Assembly (NCBI GenBank): GCA_963707465.1
Contig: CAVPQK010000030.1
Span: 1-64,000 of the forward strand
Length of the DNA: 64,000 bases
Reading direction: 5' to 3'
Source of the DNA: Bog-159 sp963707465
Lineage (GTDB): Bacteria; Acidobacteriota; Terriglobia; Bryobacterales; Bryobacteraceae
Shown here: positions 34,748 through 43,219 of the stretch, in pieces
Layout: every line of letters starts with the position of its first letter
How positions within the stretch are numbered: the first letter of the stretch is position 1
Translations under genes and position numbers: made by a program
Notes under the pieces: generated by a model
What the model was told of the DNA's origin: nothing
Databases searched by the model: none
The model's input: the letters and a program-made list of their open reading frames with translations, nothing else

Positions 34748-36132
34748 CACGAACATCATTCCACCAACGTTACCAGCAGGTTGTAAGCATCGGTGCGGGC
34801 GGCATGGGCGAAGTGTTCAAGGGCCACGACCCGAGATCGGGACGGTGGGTAGCGATCAAACTGCTGCATCCGTCCATCGCGGCCGATAAAATCGCGCTGC
34901 TCCGTTTCGAGCGGGAGATCAAAACGCAAGCCGAGTTGGACCACACCAATATCGCGCCCCTGTTTGGAGTCGAAGACTTCAAGGAAGGGCCGTGCATGAT
35001 CATGCAATACGTGGACGGCGTCGGGCTGAATCACCTGATCGTCCCCGGCAAACCGCTCGATCAAGGTATTGCATTTCGGATCCTCGACGGCGTCCTGGCG
35101 GGCATGGGGCATGCCCACGGGTTGGGCATCGTGCACCGCGATCTGAAACCCTCCAATATTCTCATTGGGAAGCGCGGCGTTCCCAAAATCATCGATTTTG
35201 GCATCGCCAAACCGGAAAACGACCAGGACGTCACCAAAATGGGCAGCGCGCCCGGCACGATTTCGTACATGGCTCCGGAATTGCACACCGCCACCCAGCC
35301 CGCCAGCAAAAAGAGCGATGTTTTTTCGCTTGGAATTATCGCTTACGAACTGTTCACCGGAACGCACCCCTTCCGCCGGGATACGCCGTTCGCCACAACC
35401 CAGGCGATCCTGTCCCAATCCCCGACGCCCATGCAAACGCTGGTTCCCGGCCTGCCGCGGGCGCTGTGGGTCGTAATTCTATCGGCTCTCGACAAAGATC
35501 CCACGCAGCGCCCCAAGAGCGCCGAGGAGTTGCGGGTAGCGATCGCGAATTGCGGCGTCGCGGCCGCCACGGAGCAGCAGTTGCAGAGCGTCGTCGCGGA
35601 GGCGCTGACGGTGGCTGGAAAGGACGCCCCTGGCGGGCCAAGTTCCAATTCCGCCGTCCGGGCGCCGGCCGCGACGGGTCTTTCCCGTTCGTTGCGCGGT
35701 TTGCTGCAACTGAACTGGATGTTCTACGTGGCCGCGATCCTGCTGCTTACCGCGGCCGCGGTGGCGTACCTGGTGATTAGCGTTCGCAAGCCGGCGCAAT
35801 CCCCGGTCGAGGCAGTGACGCCTGCCGCGCCGGTGGCCCAGCCAGTCACGCCGCCGGCAGCTCCGGCCAGTAACGCGGCGCCACCAGGGGATGCTGCGTT
35901 ACCATCGGTTCCGCCCGTCACCCCGGCTCCGGCCGCGGCGGCGCCGGTCTCCGCGGAGTCTCCGGGTACGGCCCCAGCCGCGGACCTGCGCGCGAAGAAG
36001 CCTACCACGGAAGCGGCCAGGAAACCCGCTCCGCGCACAACCCGGACGGTTCAGATGGATCCGGCCGCCGAGGAGAAGGATAAGGAAAGGCGGGCGGACG
36101 AGATCCTCAAGAAAAAGGACCAAGACCAATAA
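34744..36132 (+). CDS. Transmembrane Ser/Thr kinase (PknB-like plan)
   Basis: This is a 462-residue protein. The kinase domain (about 8-265) has GAGGMGEVFKG, WVAIKLL, IVHRDLKPSN, DFG and GTISYMAPE. One membrane helix lies near 325-345 (WMFYVAAILLLTAAAVAYLV). The outer part is Pro/Ala-rich and low in structure, ending in a charged tail, with no PASTA repeat. Translation is coupled to the phosphatase by ATGA. It probably phosphorylates the Thr-rich tails read by the FHA proteins. Confidence 0.92.
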   Translation: MTRTSFHQRYQQVVSIGAGGMGEVFKGHDPRSGRWVAIKLLHPSIAADKIALLRFEREIKTQAELDHTNIAPLFGVEDFKEGPCMIMQYVDGVGLNHLIVPGKPLDQGIAFRILDGVLAGMGHAHGLGIVHRDLKPSNILIGKRGVPKIIDFGIAKPENDQDVTKMGSAPGTISYMAPELHTATQPASKKSDVFSLGIIAYELFTGTHPFRRDTPFATTQAILSQSPTPMQTLVPGLPRALWVVILSALDKDPTQRPKSAEELRVAIANCGVAAATEQQLQSVVAEALTVAGKDAPGGPSSNSAVRAPAATGLSRSLRGLLQLNWMFYVAAILLLTAAAVAYLVISVRKPAQSPVEAVTPAAPVAQPVTPPAAPASNAAPPGDAALPSVPPVTPAPAAAAPVSAESPGTAPAADLRAKKPTTEAARKPAPRTTRTVQMDPAAEEKDKERRADEILKKKDQDQ

Positions 36133-36143
36133 GGTGGATCGCA

Positions 36144-37160
36144 ATGTTTAGAATTCTCTTGCTGGTGTGGTTCACGGTCTTGGCAGCGCAGGCACAGGCC
36201 CAGGGAGATCCTCCGATCGGGCGGCGGCAGATCCTGGAAGTTCTCCAGCAAAACCTGCTAACGGACCAGGCCTTCGCTGCACGCGTTAATACCCAACATC
36301 TGTCATTCGAGATGACCATGGCCGATGAGGAGGCATTTCGCAAGGCCGGTGCCGGCCCGTTGCTGATCGCCGCACTGTGGGAGCATGACACCTTTAGGAT
36401 CGCGCCAGGCCTCCCTCCGCTGACGCGCCAACAAATCGTCACGTTGCTGGAAAGCGATATGCCTTCCCCACGGGTGGAACGTATCGTCAAAGTGCGCAAG
36501 GTGAGCATGGTGGTTGAGAAATCGGCAATCGATGAGATCCGAAAGGCAGCCCCCGGGTCGACAACGTTGATCGACGTCATTACCGAGAACATTGTCGAAG
36601 AGAAAGCCGAGGTTAAACAGCCTGTGGTTGTCCCGCCCCCGCCGCCTCCTTCAGGAGAAGATCTCCGGAAGAAATACGACGCGCTGGTTGCTCAAGCCAG
36701 AACCACCGCGCGGACGGATGCCACCAAGGCGCTCGAAATTCTGGCCGACGCCAAGAAACTGGACCGCTCCCGGCCGGACGCTTTCGCTCTGGACGGCTAT
36801 ATCCAGCTTTATCAGTTGAACTCGCCGGCCCAGGGCGGAGCCCAATACAAAGAAGCGATCACGAAGGGCGGGGAGGTCCAAGTCAAAGTCCGATACTCGT
36901 TCAAGAAGACGAATAGCTACGGGTGGCTATGGATTGGCCCGGCGAATATCCGGTTCGAGTCCGACGACAAGCTAGACAAATTGCCCCTTACTCGGAAGCA
37001 AATCGTGGAAGTCGGTTTGCATTTCAAGGCGAGAGTTAAGGAAGACGGGTTGTACGTAAAGGTGATTGGCGCGGGGTTCGACAAAGAGAGTACTCTGCAT
37101 TTCTACTCCGCCCAAAAGAACCAGCAGGAAGACAGCATGCTTGTCGAATTGTTGAGGTAG
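36144..37160 (+). CDS. Secreted helical-repeat protein, unknown function
   Basis: This is a 338-residue protein with a clear signal peptide (ILLLVWFTVLAAQAQAQ). The N-terminal half has two similar helical units, each with an RxQI pattern (IGRRQILEVLQQNLLTDQ and LTRQQIVTLLESDMPSP). A Pro-rich hinge (VVVPPPPPPSG) follows, then a TPR-like stretch and a beta-rich end (KKTNSYGWLWIGPANIRFES). It lies 11 bp after the kinase. It is likely a periplasmic partner of the ExbD-like proteins. I do not recognise the family. Confidence 0.6.
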   Translation: MFRILLLVWFTVLAAQAQAQGDPPIGRRQILEVLQQNLLTDQAFAARVNTQHLSFEMTMADEEAFRKAGAGPLLIAALWEHDTFRIAPGLPPLTRQQIVTLLESDMPSPRVERIVKVRKVSMVVEKSAIDEIRKAAPGSTTLIDVITENIVEEKAEVKQPVVVPPPPPPSGEDLRKKYDALVAQARTTARTDATKALEILADAKKLDRSRPDAFALDGYIQLYQLNSPAQGGAQYKEAITKGGEVQVKVRYSFKKTNSYGWLWIGPANIRFESDDKLDKLPLTRKQIVEVGLHFKARVKEDGLYVKVIGAGFDKESTLHFYSAQKNQQEDSMLVELLR

Positions 37161-37227
37161 TGGCTTAGGCCAGTATCGTCCCGGTCTTCCAGCGATTTGG
37201 CGTCACCGCGATTTTAATAGCACTCAG

Positions 37228-37256
37228 CGAAACGAAATAGCCCTGGCGATCATTCC
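37228..37256 (+). promoter_or_regulatory. Shared promoter-like motif, copy 1
   Basis: CGAAACGAAATAGC followed after 9 bases by CATTCC. Near-identical motifs occur at 51199-51227 and 54524-54553. It lies about 90 bases before the ExbD-like gene at 37345, in the only sizeable gap of the plus-strand operon. The GAAAC box resembles an ECF -35 element. Confidence 0.45.
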
Positions 37257-37344
37257 CTATCGGGCATGGTGTTGACGATACCGCGGCCGGCCCGCCGGGA
37301 GTGCCGGGTATTCTCGTACCGCTTTGCGGAGCATAGAGACAATT

Positions 37345-37812
37345 ATGGCGGAACGCGACTCGGGCCAGGAAGATCACTTCGATCTCCTGCCTTTTATTGC
37401 TATTCTCTTGTGCGTGCTGGGAACCGAGTTGCTGGTGACCATGAGCATGGCCACGATCAGTCTGGGGGTGGGTGCCGGCGAAGGTTGGATTCCCACTAAG
37501 GACCCGGCGCACGCGACCAAAACCCCCACGCTCATTGAGTGGGACGGCAAGGTGGCGACAGTCCAGCGAAAAGGCGGGGAAGAGAAGATCCCCGTCGCGG
37601 TGGAAGACGACACGCCGTCGCCGGCGCTCCAGCAACTCCTGGACGAACTGGCGGCCAAGCGGGAGACCGACTATGCTCTGTTCGCCGTCCGCCCATCCGG
37701 TTTTGAAAACTATTTCCGGCTCGCCGCCAAGTTCCGGAAGCGCAATATCCGGGTGGGCGACGAGCCTGTCGAACAGGGAAAAAAAGTGAAGTTGGTGGAG
37801 AGGCCCCAATGA
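37345..37812 (+). CDS. ExbD-like membrane protein, type 1 (set B)
   Basis: The start is taken as ATG 37345; an in-frame TTG at 37324 is possible. The 155 residues have one membrane helix right at the N-terminus (DLLPFIAILLCVLGTELLV), as in ExbD, but Ala stands where the proton-carrying Asp would be expected. The C-terminal strand-helix unit YALFAVRPSGFENY is shared with the set-A protein at 30301-31032. The stop overlaps the next start by ATGA, so the two are made together. Confidence 0.65.
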   Translation: MAERDSGQEDHFDLLPFIAILLCVLGTELLVTMSMATISLGVGAGEGWIPTKDPAHATKTPTLIEWDGKVATVQRKGGEEKIPVAVEDDTPSPALQQLLDELAAKRETDYALFAVRPSGFENYFRLAAKFRKRNIRVGDEPVEQGKKVKLVERPQ

Positions 37813-38444
37813 GACGCCGCCGCGCCCGGCCGCAGTTCCATGAGCCCTCGCTGGTTCCGATGGCCGACATGCTCACCAATACCGTGGGCGTGGTGCTCTT
37901 CATCTTGATTTTCACCGTTTTGACGGCGGGCGGCGCGGTGTTGACGAAGCGGCTCCCCATGGAGCATACCACCGACGCCAAGCCGCTGGGGTTCCTCTGT
38001 GTTTCGGGCAGGATCGTGCCGCTGGAACTCGACGATCTGTCGAAGGAATTCTGGCGCCCCATCGGACACCGCATCGAGCCAGGGCATTTCGACGAATTTG
38101 TGAGCCGCTTCAAGAGCCGCCGCGTGGAAAACGATTCCTTCGTGCTCACCGGAGAGTTCGACCGAGGTTTTAGGATCGTGATCGAGCCAAAGCCCGGCAT
38201 CGGGGAGACCACCAACGAACTCGCCGCGCCTTCATCGAAATACCGTTCCATGCTGGCGGGCGTCGATCCTCAAGATAAGTACATTGACTTCCAGGTTTAT
38301 CCCAGCGGCCTGACGGTGTTTCGAGCGGCCCGCGATCTCGCCAACAACAGTAAGTTCGGCACGACATGGACGTTATATGGGGCCAGCGAGCGATTAAGCA
38401 GCTGCGTTAACTGCTCTAACCCAGGGCAGGCAACCATTGAATGA
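37809..38444 (+). CDS. ExbD-like membrane protein, type 2 (set B)
   Basis: This is a 211-residue protein. The single membrane helix (LVPMADMLTNTVGVVLFILI) has a Pro then Asp at the start of the helix, the position of the essential Asp in ExbD, TolR and MotB. The outer domain shares GETT/GETF, PQDKYIDFQVYPSG and a late Trp with the set-A protein at 29483-30289. There is no OmpA peptidoglycan-binding domain, unlike MotB and ZorB. It is flanked by the type-1 partner and the long ExbB/ZorA-like gene. Confidence 0.68.
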   Translation: MRRRRARPQFHEPSLVPMADMLTNTVGVVLFILIFTVLTAGGAVLTKRLPMEHTTDAKPLGFLCVSGRIVPLELDDLSKEFWRPIGHRIEPGHFDEFVSRFKSRRVENDSFVLTGEFDRGFRIVIEPKPGIGETTNELAAPSSKYRSMLAGVDPQDKYIDFQVYPSGLTVFRAARDLANNSKFGTTWTLYGASERLSSCVNCSNPGQATIE

Positions 38445-38465
38445 CCAATCCTTTCAGGAGCTACA

Positions 38466-40781
38466 ATGCCACACCTTCGAATTCTATTTGACATGAACCA
38501 GGCCGGCGATCCGATGCCGGCGAGGGCGTCCTTTCGCGCCCTCATTGGGGCGATCGACAGGCAGGCGCTGGCAGGTTGCTCGCTATACCATGGTTACGCC
38601 GATCAAGCCGGCCAATACTGCATCGTAATCCAGCCCGCCGATGCGTCCACCCTGGGGGCGCTGGCCAGATGCGCGATGAGCGCCAAGTGGGCCTTGGCCC
38701 TGCCGCCCGTGGTCGTCGTCGATCAGGCGCCGCTGAAAACGGACCGTCTGGCACTGGCGGGCCGGGTGAGCCCACAGGGTTATCTGGACGATGTGCGGCT
38801 GGATGCGCTTTCCGATATTTGGAGAGACGCGCAGCCCGGATACCAGAATTATCAGAGTCCGGTTCGCCCGAGAGAAGACGCGCCGACCACCCTCACGGAA
38901 CCGTCCTACCCGCGCGAAGCGCCGCAGCCCCTGCAATCCCCCCCGCCCCCGCCTCCCGCTCCCGCATCGGCTTGGGGGGGGTACGGCTACGCCCATCCGC
39001 CGGCGCCCGCGTCCACGGTACCCTTGCCCCAGGGGATGTACGAACCCCCCATGCCGCCGAGAGCTCCCGCCGCAGCCGCGCAGGCCGCCTCTTTGCAGCA
39101 GCATCCCAAGTTTCCCCGGGCGGTTCCGGCGGCGCTGCAAAGGTCCGTTGCGGCCGAGCGCGCCATGGCCGCCATGGGTGGCGCCGCCGCCGGCGTGTTG
39201 ATTTCATTCGGCCTCTTCGCCCTCAGCCCGCGCAACACTCTTCTGTTTCAGATGTTCGACCTGCGCAAGCCGGCCACGGTTATCCCCGTCTCGATTCTGG
39301 CGATGTTTTTCTGGGGGATTGGGATTTGCCTGCTGCGATGGCGGCGTTTGTTGGCCATGGAGTCCATTTCCGAGAGGGAGTTGCTTCAGGACGCCATTCC
39401 TTTGCTCGATAATTTGGGCCTGCATGGTCTGCACGCGGATCTCGGCGAAGCCGTGGTCCAAGTCAGTCCGCTGCTGCGGCGCATGCGAGCGGCGGTACAC
39501 CAGTGGAGTTTGCATCCCAGCCTGCAGGATACCGATGTCGTGCTGCAGCAACAGGCTGCCAGCGACGACGAGGCTATTCACACGGGCTACAGCTTGGCTC
39601 GCACCTTCGTTTGGGCGCTTCCCGTGCTTGGCCTGGTCGGCACGGTCATCGGTATCGCGGGCGCCGTGGGAGGATTCGCCAACTTTTTGGGCGGCAGCAT
39701 CGACGATATCGCGGTTGTCAAACAGAACCTGGTCAATGTCACCGGCGGGCTGTCGTTCGCCTTTCTGATTACTCTCGAAGGGTTGCTCACCTCGCTGCTG
39801 CTGATGCTGGCGTCGTCCTCCCTGCAAACCAGGGAACGCGAGTTGTACGCGCGGGTGCAGGACGATGTAGCCGATCAGTTGGTGCCGGCGCTGCAACGAG
39901 TCGCGCCGGAGGCCTACAAGACTCAAACGAAACAGACCGCCGATCTTTCCGGCCTGCGGGAAACGCTGGCCGAACAGGCGGCGGCAGGCGTCGCGCAAAT
40001 CGCGGCGGTTGGCGAGAAATTGCTCAGCGCCATCGATGTGAAACACAAGGAATGGATGGCGCAGCTTGGCGGAGTCGGCGCGGGCATTGTCAAGGCCACC
40101 ACGGATGCCGACGCCAGCATGTGGAAAGCCGCGCAGGAGCGCATGGCCACCCTGGTTGGTCAGATCTCCGCGGGAATGGACCGCGCCATGTCGGAAATCA
40201 ACGCCGGCTCCTCCCGGACTCAGGAAGGCTTCATCGAACGGCTGCGGACCGTTTTCCAGGAATTCTCGGCGCAACAGGCCAGTATCGCGGCGGCGGCCGG
40301 CCGCCGGCAGGAGGACGCCGAGCGGCTGTCCGCTGGTAACATGGCGCAGCAGCAGGCGCTGGCGCAGAAGTTGAGTGAACAGATCGAAACCGCCAAGACT
40401 GTGGCGGCGTCCCTGGCCGGATTGGGTGAAACGGTCCACCGCATTCTGCAGTGCCAGCAGGATCTGCGCCAGGCGCTTAGCGAGCTGGATGCGGCTCCGG
40501 CCAAAGCCGCGTTCGATGGTTTTTCGCAGGCGCTCACGGTTAGTTCCGCTGAGATGGCGAAAGTGACTCAATCCGCGGAAAGCCTGGGGCGGCTGACGAA
40601 CCAGATCGTCTCGGCGCAGGCGATGTTGCAACGAGCCACCCAGCAACTGGCCGATTCGCAATTCGCAGCCACACTCAGCGATTTTCGGAAGGCGGTGGTC
40701 AGCCTCGCGCCGGTGCTCGCCAGCTTTCAGAAGCCGTTCGTGTTGCAAGCCGTTCCGTTTGGCAAGGACGGGTCCGCCTAA
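38466..40781 (+). CDS. Long-tailed ExbB/MotA-family protein (ZorA-like plan)
   Basis: This is a 771-residue protein. It has a cytosolic N-terminal domain (about 1-115), a Pro-rich linker (125-220), membrane helices near 236-254, 270-291, 380-402 and 425-452, and a long helical coiled-coil tail (455-771). Helices 3 and 4 carry the MotA/TolQ/ExbB pattern (LPVLGLVGTVIGIAGAVGGF; GGLSFAFLITLEGLLTS). The extended cytosolic tail recalls ZorA of the Zorya defence system, but the partners here are ExbD-like and no ZorC/D/E gene is present. It is the last gene of the core plus-strand operon. The N-terminal domain is not recognised. Confidence 0.82.
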   Translation: MPHLRILFDMNQAGDPMPARASFRALIGAIDRQALAGCSLYHGYADQAGQYCIVIQPADASTLGALARCAMSAKWALALPPVVVVDQAPLKTDRLALAGRVSPQGYLDDVRLDALSDIWRDAQPGYQNYQSPVRPREDAPTTLTEPSYPREAPQPLQSPPPPPPAPASAWGGYGYAHPPAPASTVPLPQGMYEPPMPPRAPAAAAQAASLQQHPKFPRAVPAALQRSVAAERAMAAMGGAAAGVLISFGLFALSPRNTLLFQMFDLRKPATVIPVSILAMFFWGIGICLLRWRRLLAMESISERELLQDAIPLLDNLGLHGLHADLGEAVVQVSPLLRRMRAAVHQWSLHPSLQDTDVVLQQQAASDDEAIHTGYSLARTFVWALPVLGLVGTVIGIAGAVGGFANFLGGSIDDIAVVKQNLVNVTGGLSFAFLITLEGLLTSLLLMLASSSLQTRERELYARVQDDVADQLVPALQRVAPEAYKTQTKQTADLSGLRETLAEQAAAGVAQIAAVGEKLLSAIDVKHKEWMAQLGGVGAGIVKATTDADASMWKAAQERMATLVGQISAGMDRAMSEINAGSSRTQEGFIERLRTVFQEFSAQQASIAAAAGRRQEDAERLSAGNMAQQQALAQKLSEQIETAKTVAASLAGLGETVHRILQCQQDLRQALSELDAAPAKAAFDGFSQALTVSSAEMAKVTQSAESLGRLTNQIVSAQAMLQRATQQLADSQFAATLSDFRKAVVSLAPVLASFQKPFVLQAVPFGKDGSA

Positions 40782-41006
40782 CCCCGCCCACTGTCCGGCC
40801 GCGCACGGCAACGCGCCGCGCTGGTCGCACTGCACGTTCTGGATCACCGGAGCGCCTGCAATAACCGCATCCGGCCGGCGAACCGCATGCGCGCCGGCTG
40901 TTCAAAACTTTCTGCTATTTTTCTCCTGGCCCGGGGAAAAGGGGCGCCACACCGCGTAATCCAAATCGTCCGATACGGATTTTCAGCTACCTGAAAGGAG
41001 ACGATT
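40782..41006. other. Intergenic region, no gene
   Basis: These 225 bp separate the ZorA-like gene from the small membrane gene. No gene or clear terminator was found; an AT-richer patch near 40905-40930 could hold a promoter for the next gene. Confidence 0.4.
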
Positions 41007-41333
41007 ATGCAGAATATGCTGTTCGCTACCGCGGCTTTGTGGATTTTGGAGTTGCTTTTCGTGTGTCCCCTGGCCGCCTTGTTTTCGCGCCGCTCGGCTT
41101 CCCACGCTGTGTTAGCCGGAGGCGCAGCCAGTGTCGCGGGACCGGCCCGGACTGGCATCGATAACGGCAGTTACATCCTTGCCAGCGTTCTCGTCCTGGG
41201 TTCGGCAGGATTACTCCTGGGCTTGGCTGGCTATTGGTTCGTGGGTTTCTCGATGAAAGCCAAAGCCTGGCCCGGAATGTTGGCGTTCATCGGCCTGAGC
41301 CTGCTCGGATGCCAGATGGCGAAGGGCTTCTGA
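41007..41333 (+). CDS. Small membrane protein, unknown
   Basis: This is a 108-residue protein with an AAAGGAG site 7 bases upstream. Three hydrophobic segments are visible (about 5-27, 57-78 and 86-104) with a Gly/Ala-rich middle. I do not recognise the family. It lies 225 bp after the ZorA-like gene on the same strand and is convergent with the kinase-FGE gene, so it may close the plus-strand unit. Confidence 0.65.
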   Translation: MQNMLFATAALWILELLFVCPLAALFSRRSASHAVLAGGAASVAGPARTGIDNGSYILASVLVLGSAGLLLGLAGYWFVGFSMKAKAWPGMLAFIGLSLLGCQMAKGF

Positions 41334-41374
41334 GTATGGCTGCCGCGCGGGGCGGGCCAGCCGGGGCTCGCCCC

Positions 41375-43087
41375 TCAGTGCCCGCCGGGAGTCTGGTCCA
41401 GGGCGCAGCGAAATCCGATGAACGCTTGGCGCACATCGGGTGTGGCGCCAAGGCGGTTCGAACTTCGCAGCGCTCTGGCGTAGGCTGCCCAGCACCCGCC
41501 GCGGAATACTCGGACACGGCCCGTGGCGGGTCCTCGTGGATCCGCGGAAACGCCATCATTGTAATAGGCCGGGGAATACCAATCCTTGACCCATTGGGTG
41601 ACGTTACCCGCCATGTCGGCCAGACCCCAGTCATTGGCCGGATAGCTGCCGGCGCGGGACGTCGCGGCCGGGCTTCCCGGGGCGGGGATGGGGTGCCCCC
41701 TTCCGTCGTCCGTTCCGTAGTTGGCATTGGCGTGCTCGATCGCGTCGCCCCATGGATAACGGGTCCCATCCCTACCGGCGCGCGCAGCATATTCCCATTC
41801 CGCTTCGGTGGGTAATCTCCCGCCCGCCCACTCGCAGAACGCTTCTGCTTCGTCCCACGAGACATTGACGATGGGGTGGTCCTTATCCCGCCAATTCGGG
41901 TTGAATGGGGGCGCCTCGGGCATCTTTCCGCCAGCGGCCATAATGAACCCGTCGAACGCTCCCACGGTCACATCCGTGCGTCCCAGCCAGAATCCTCTGC
42001 TAAGCGTCACGGAATGCCGGGGCCTTTCGTCGGTGTCGCAGTCCGGATCGTTGGGCACGCATCCCATCTGAAACTGACCCGGCGGTATCCAAACGTATTC
42101 CAGATTGTCTTTGCCGTTGGTTATGGGCGACTTCACCTCTCTCCATCGGGCGAGGATCAAGCCGGCCGCAGCCAGCAGGATCAGAGCCAGCCCCGCGGCC
42201 AGGGCCGCCCGCGGCGGCCTGCGCCATCGGAGCCGCCGCCGCGTGGGCGCGTTCTGAGGACTGGCCGGGATTTGAGCGGCGGGCGTCAGACTCCACTCGA
42301 GCGCGGCCACGAATTCCCGGCAACCGCCGTAGCGGGACTCGGGAAGCCGGCTGAGCGCGGCGCGAAAGACGTCCTGCGCGCGCGTCCCGAGGCTTGCATA
42401 GGGGGCCGGCGCCAACACTCCCACGGCCTGCCGGGACGGATAGGGCAGCGCGCCAGCCAGCAGTTCGTGCGCGACGATAGCCAGGGAGAACTGATCGGCC
42501 CGGCGGTCCACCCGCCTGCCCTGGGCTTGTTCGGGGGCCATGTAACCGATTGTCCCGATGGCTGTGGTGGACGCAGTAGTGCCCCGCGCGGATTCTCGCG
42601 CAATGCCGAAATCCGCAATCTTGGTCTGGCCGCCCTCGACATCGGTCCGGATCAGAATGTTGGAGGGTTTTACGTCGCGGTGGATGACACCGCGGCTGTG
42701 CGCGTAGTCCAAAGCGTCGGCGATCCGGAAAAGGATGCGTAACGCGGCCGGACGATCCGTGAAGGCGCCAATTCGAATGGCCTTCTCCAGCGTGATCCCC
42801 TCCACATACTCCATCGCGATGCAGACCATACCTTCCAGTTCAAAGAGGTCGTAGATGGTGACGATTCCCGAATAATTCAAACGGCTCGCCAGACTGGCCT
42901 CATCGAGTAACGCGCGCCGGTTGCGCTGCCCCTCTTCTTCGTCCGCCTGGCCCGGCCGAATGGTTTTCAAAGCCACCTTCCGGGGCATGGTGCGATCCTG
43001 CGCGAGGTACACGGCTCCCATGCCGCCCTGTCCCAATAGGGAGAGGACGTCATACCGGTCGCGAATGCACTGCCCCACCAGACTCAT
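41375..43087 (-). CDS. Ser/Thr kinase fused to FGE-sulfatase (SUMF1-like) domain
   Basis: The start is ATG 43087 (MSLVGQCIRDRYDVL), not the upstream 43186. The 570 residues have a kinase domain (GQGGMGAVYLAQ, VALKTI, VIHRDVKPSN, DFG, GTIGYMAPE), a membrane helix near 290-310 and an outer formylglycine-enzyme-like fold (VWIPPGQFQMGC, VNVSWDEAEAFCEWAGGRLP, AEWEYAARAG, FRGGCW). FGE folds beside kinases usually act as binding modules. A TATAAT lies 9 bases before the ATG with no ribosome site between, suggesting leaderless translation from its own promoter. Confidence 0.9.
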   Translation of the reverse strand: MSLVGQCIRDRYDVLSLLGQGGMGAVYLAQDRTMPRKVALKTIRPGQADEEEGQRNRRALLDEASLASRLNYSGIVTIYDLFELEGMVCIAMEYVEGITLEKAIRIGAFTDRPAALRILFRIADALDYAHSRGVIHRDVKPSNILIRTDVEGGQTKIADFGIARESARGTTASTTAIGTIGYMAPEQAQGRRVDRRADQFSLAIVAHELLAGALPYPSRQAVGVLAPAPYASLGTRAQDVFRAALSRLPESRYGGCREFVAALEWSLTPAAQIPASPQNAPTRRRLRWRRPPRAALAAGLALILLAAAGLILARWREVKSPITNGKDNLEYVWIPPGQFQMGCVPNDPDCDTDERPRHSVTLSRGFWLGRTDVTVGAFDGFIMAAGGKMPEAPPFNPNWRDKDHPIVNVSWDEAEAFCEWAGGRLPTEAEWEYAARAGRDGTRYPWGDAIEHANANYGTDDGRGHPIPAPGSPAATSRAGSYPANDWGLADMAGNVTQWVKDWYSPAYYNDGVSADPRGPATGRVRVFRGGCWAAYARALRSSNRLGATPDVRQAFIGFRCALDQTPGGH

Positions 43088-43219
43088 AAACGAAAGATTA
43101 TACTCCCTAATCTTGGGCCGGCTGCTTTCAGCGTCCGGGATGCCCGGCATCTTTGGGCGCCGGAATTTCGTCCAGCAGTCGCGCAATCCCCCGGAATTTG
43201 AAGTCCGGCGGGCGGCTGC

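Noticed and set aside
5438..36132. Reading the locus as a type VI secretion cluster
   Set aside because: Kinase, PP2C, FHA and Clp genes fit T6SS control, but no TssB/C, Hcp, VgrG, TssJ/L/M or baseplate gene is present.
37345..40781. Calling set B a Zorya system outright
   Set aside because: The ExbD-like partners lack the OmpA domain of ZorB, and no ZorC, ZorD or ZorE gene is found; only the long-tailed motor plan is shared.
39204..40847. A 547-codon minus-strand open frame
   Set aside because: It lies antisense to the ZorA-like gene and has no recognisable motif.
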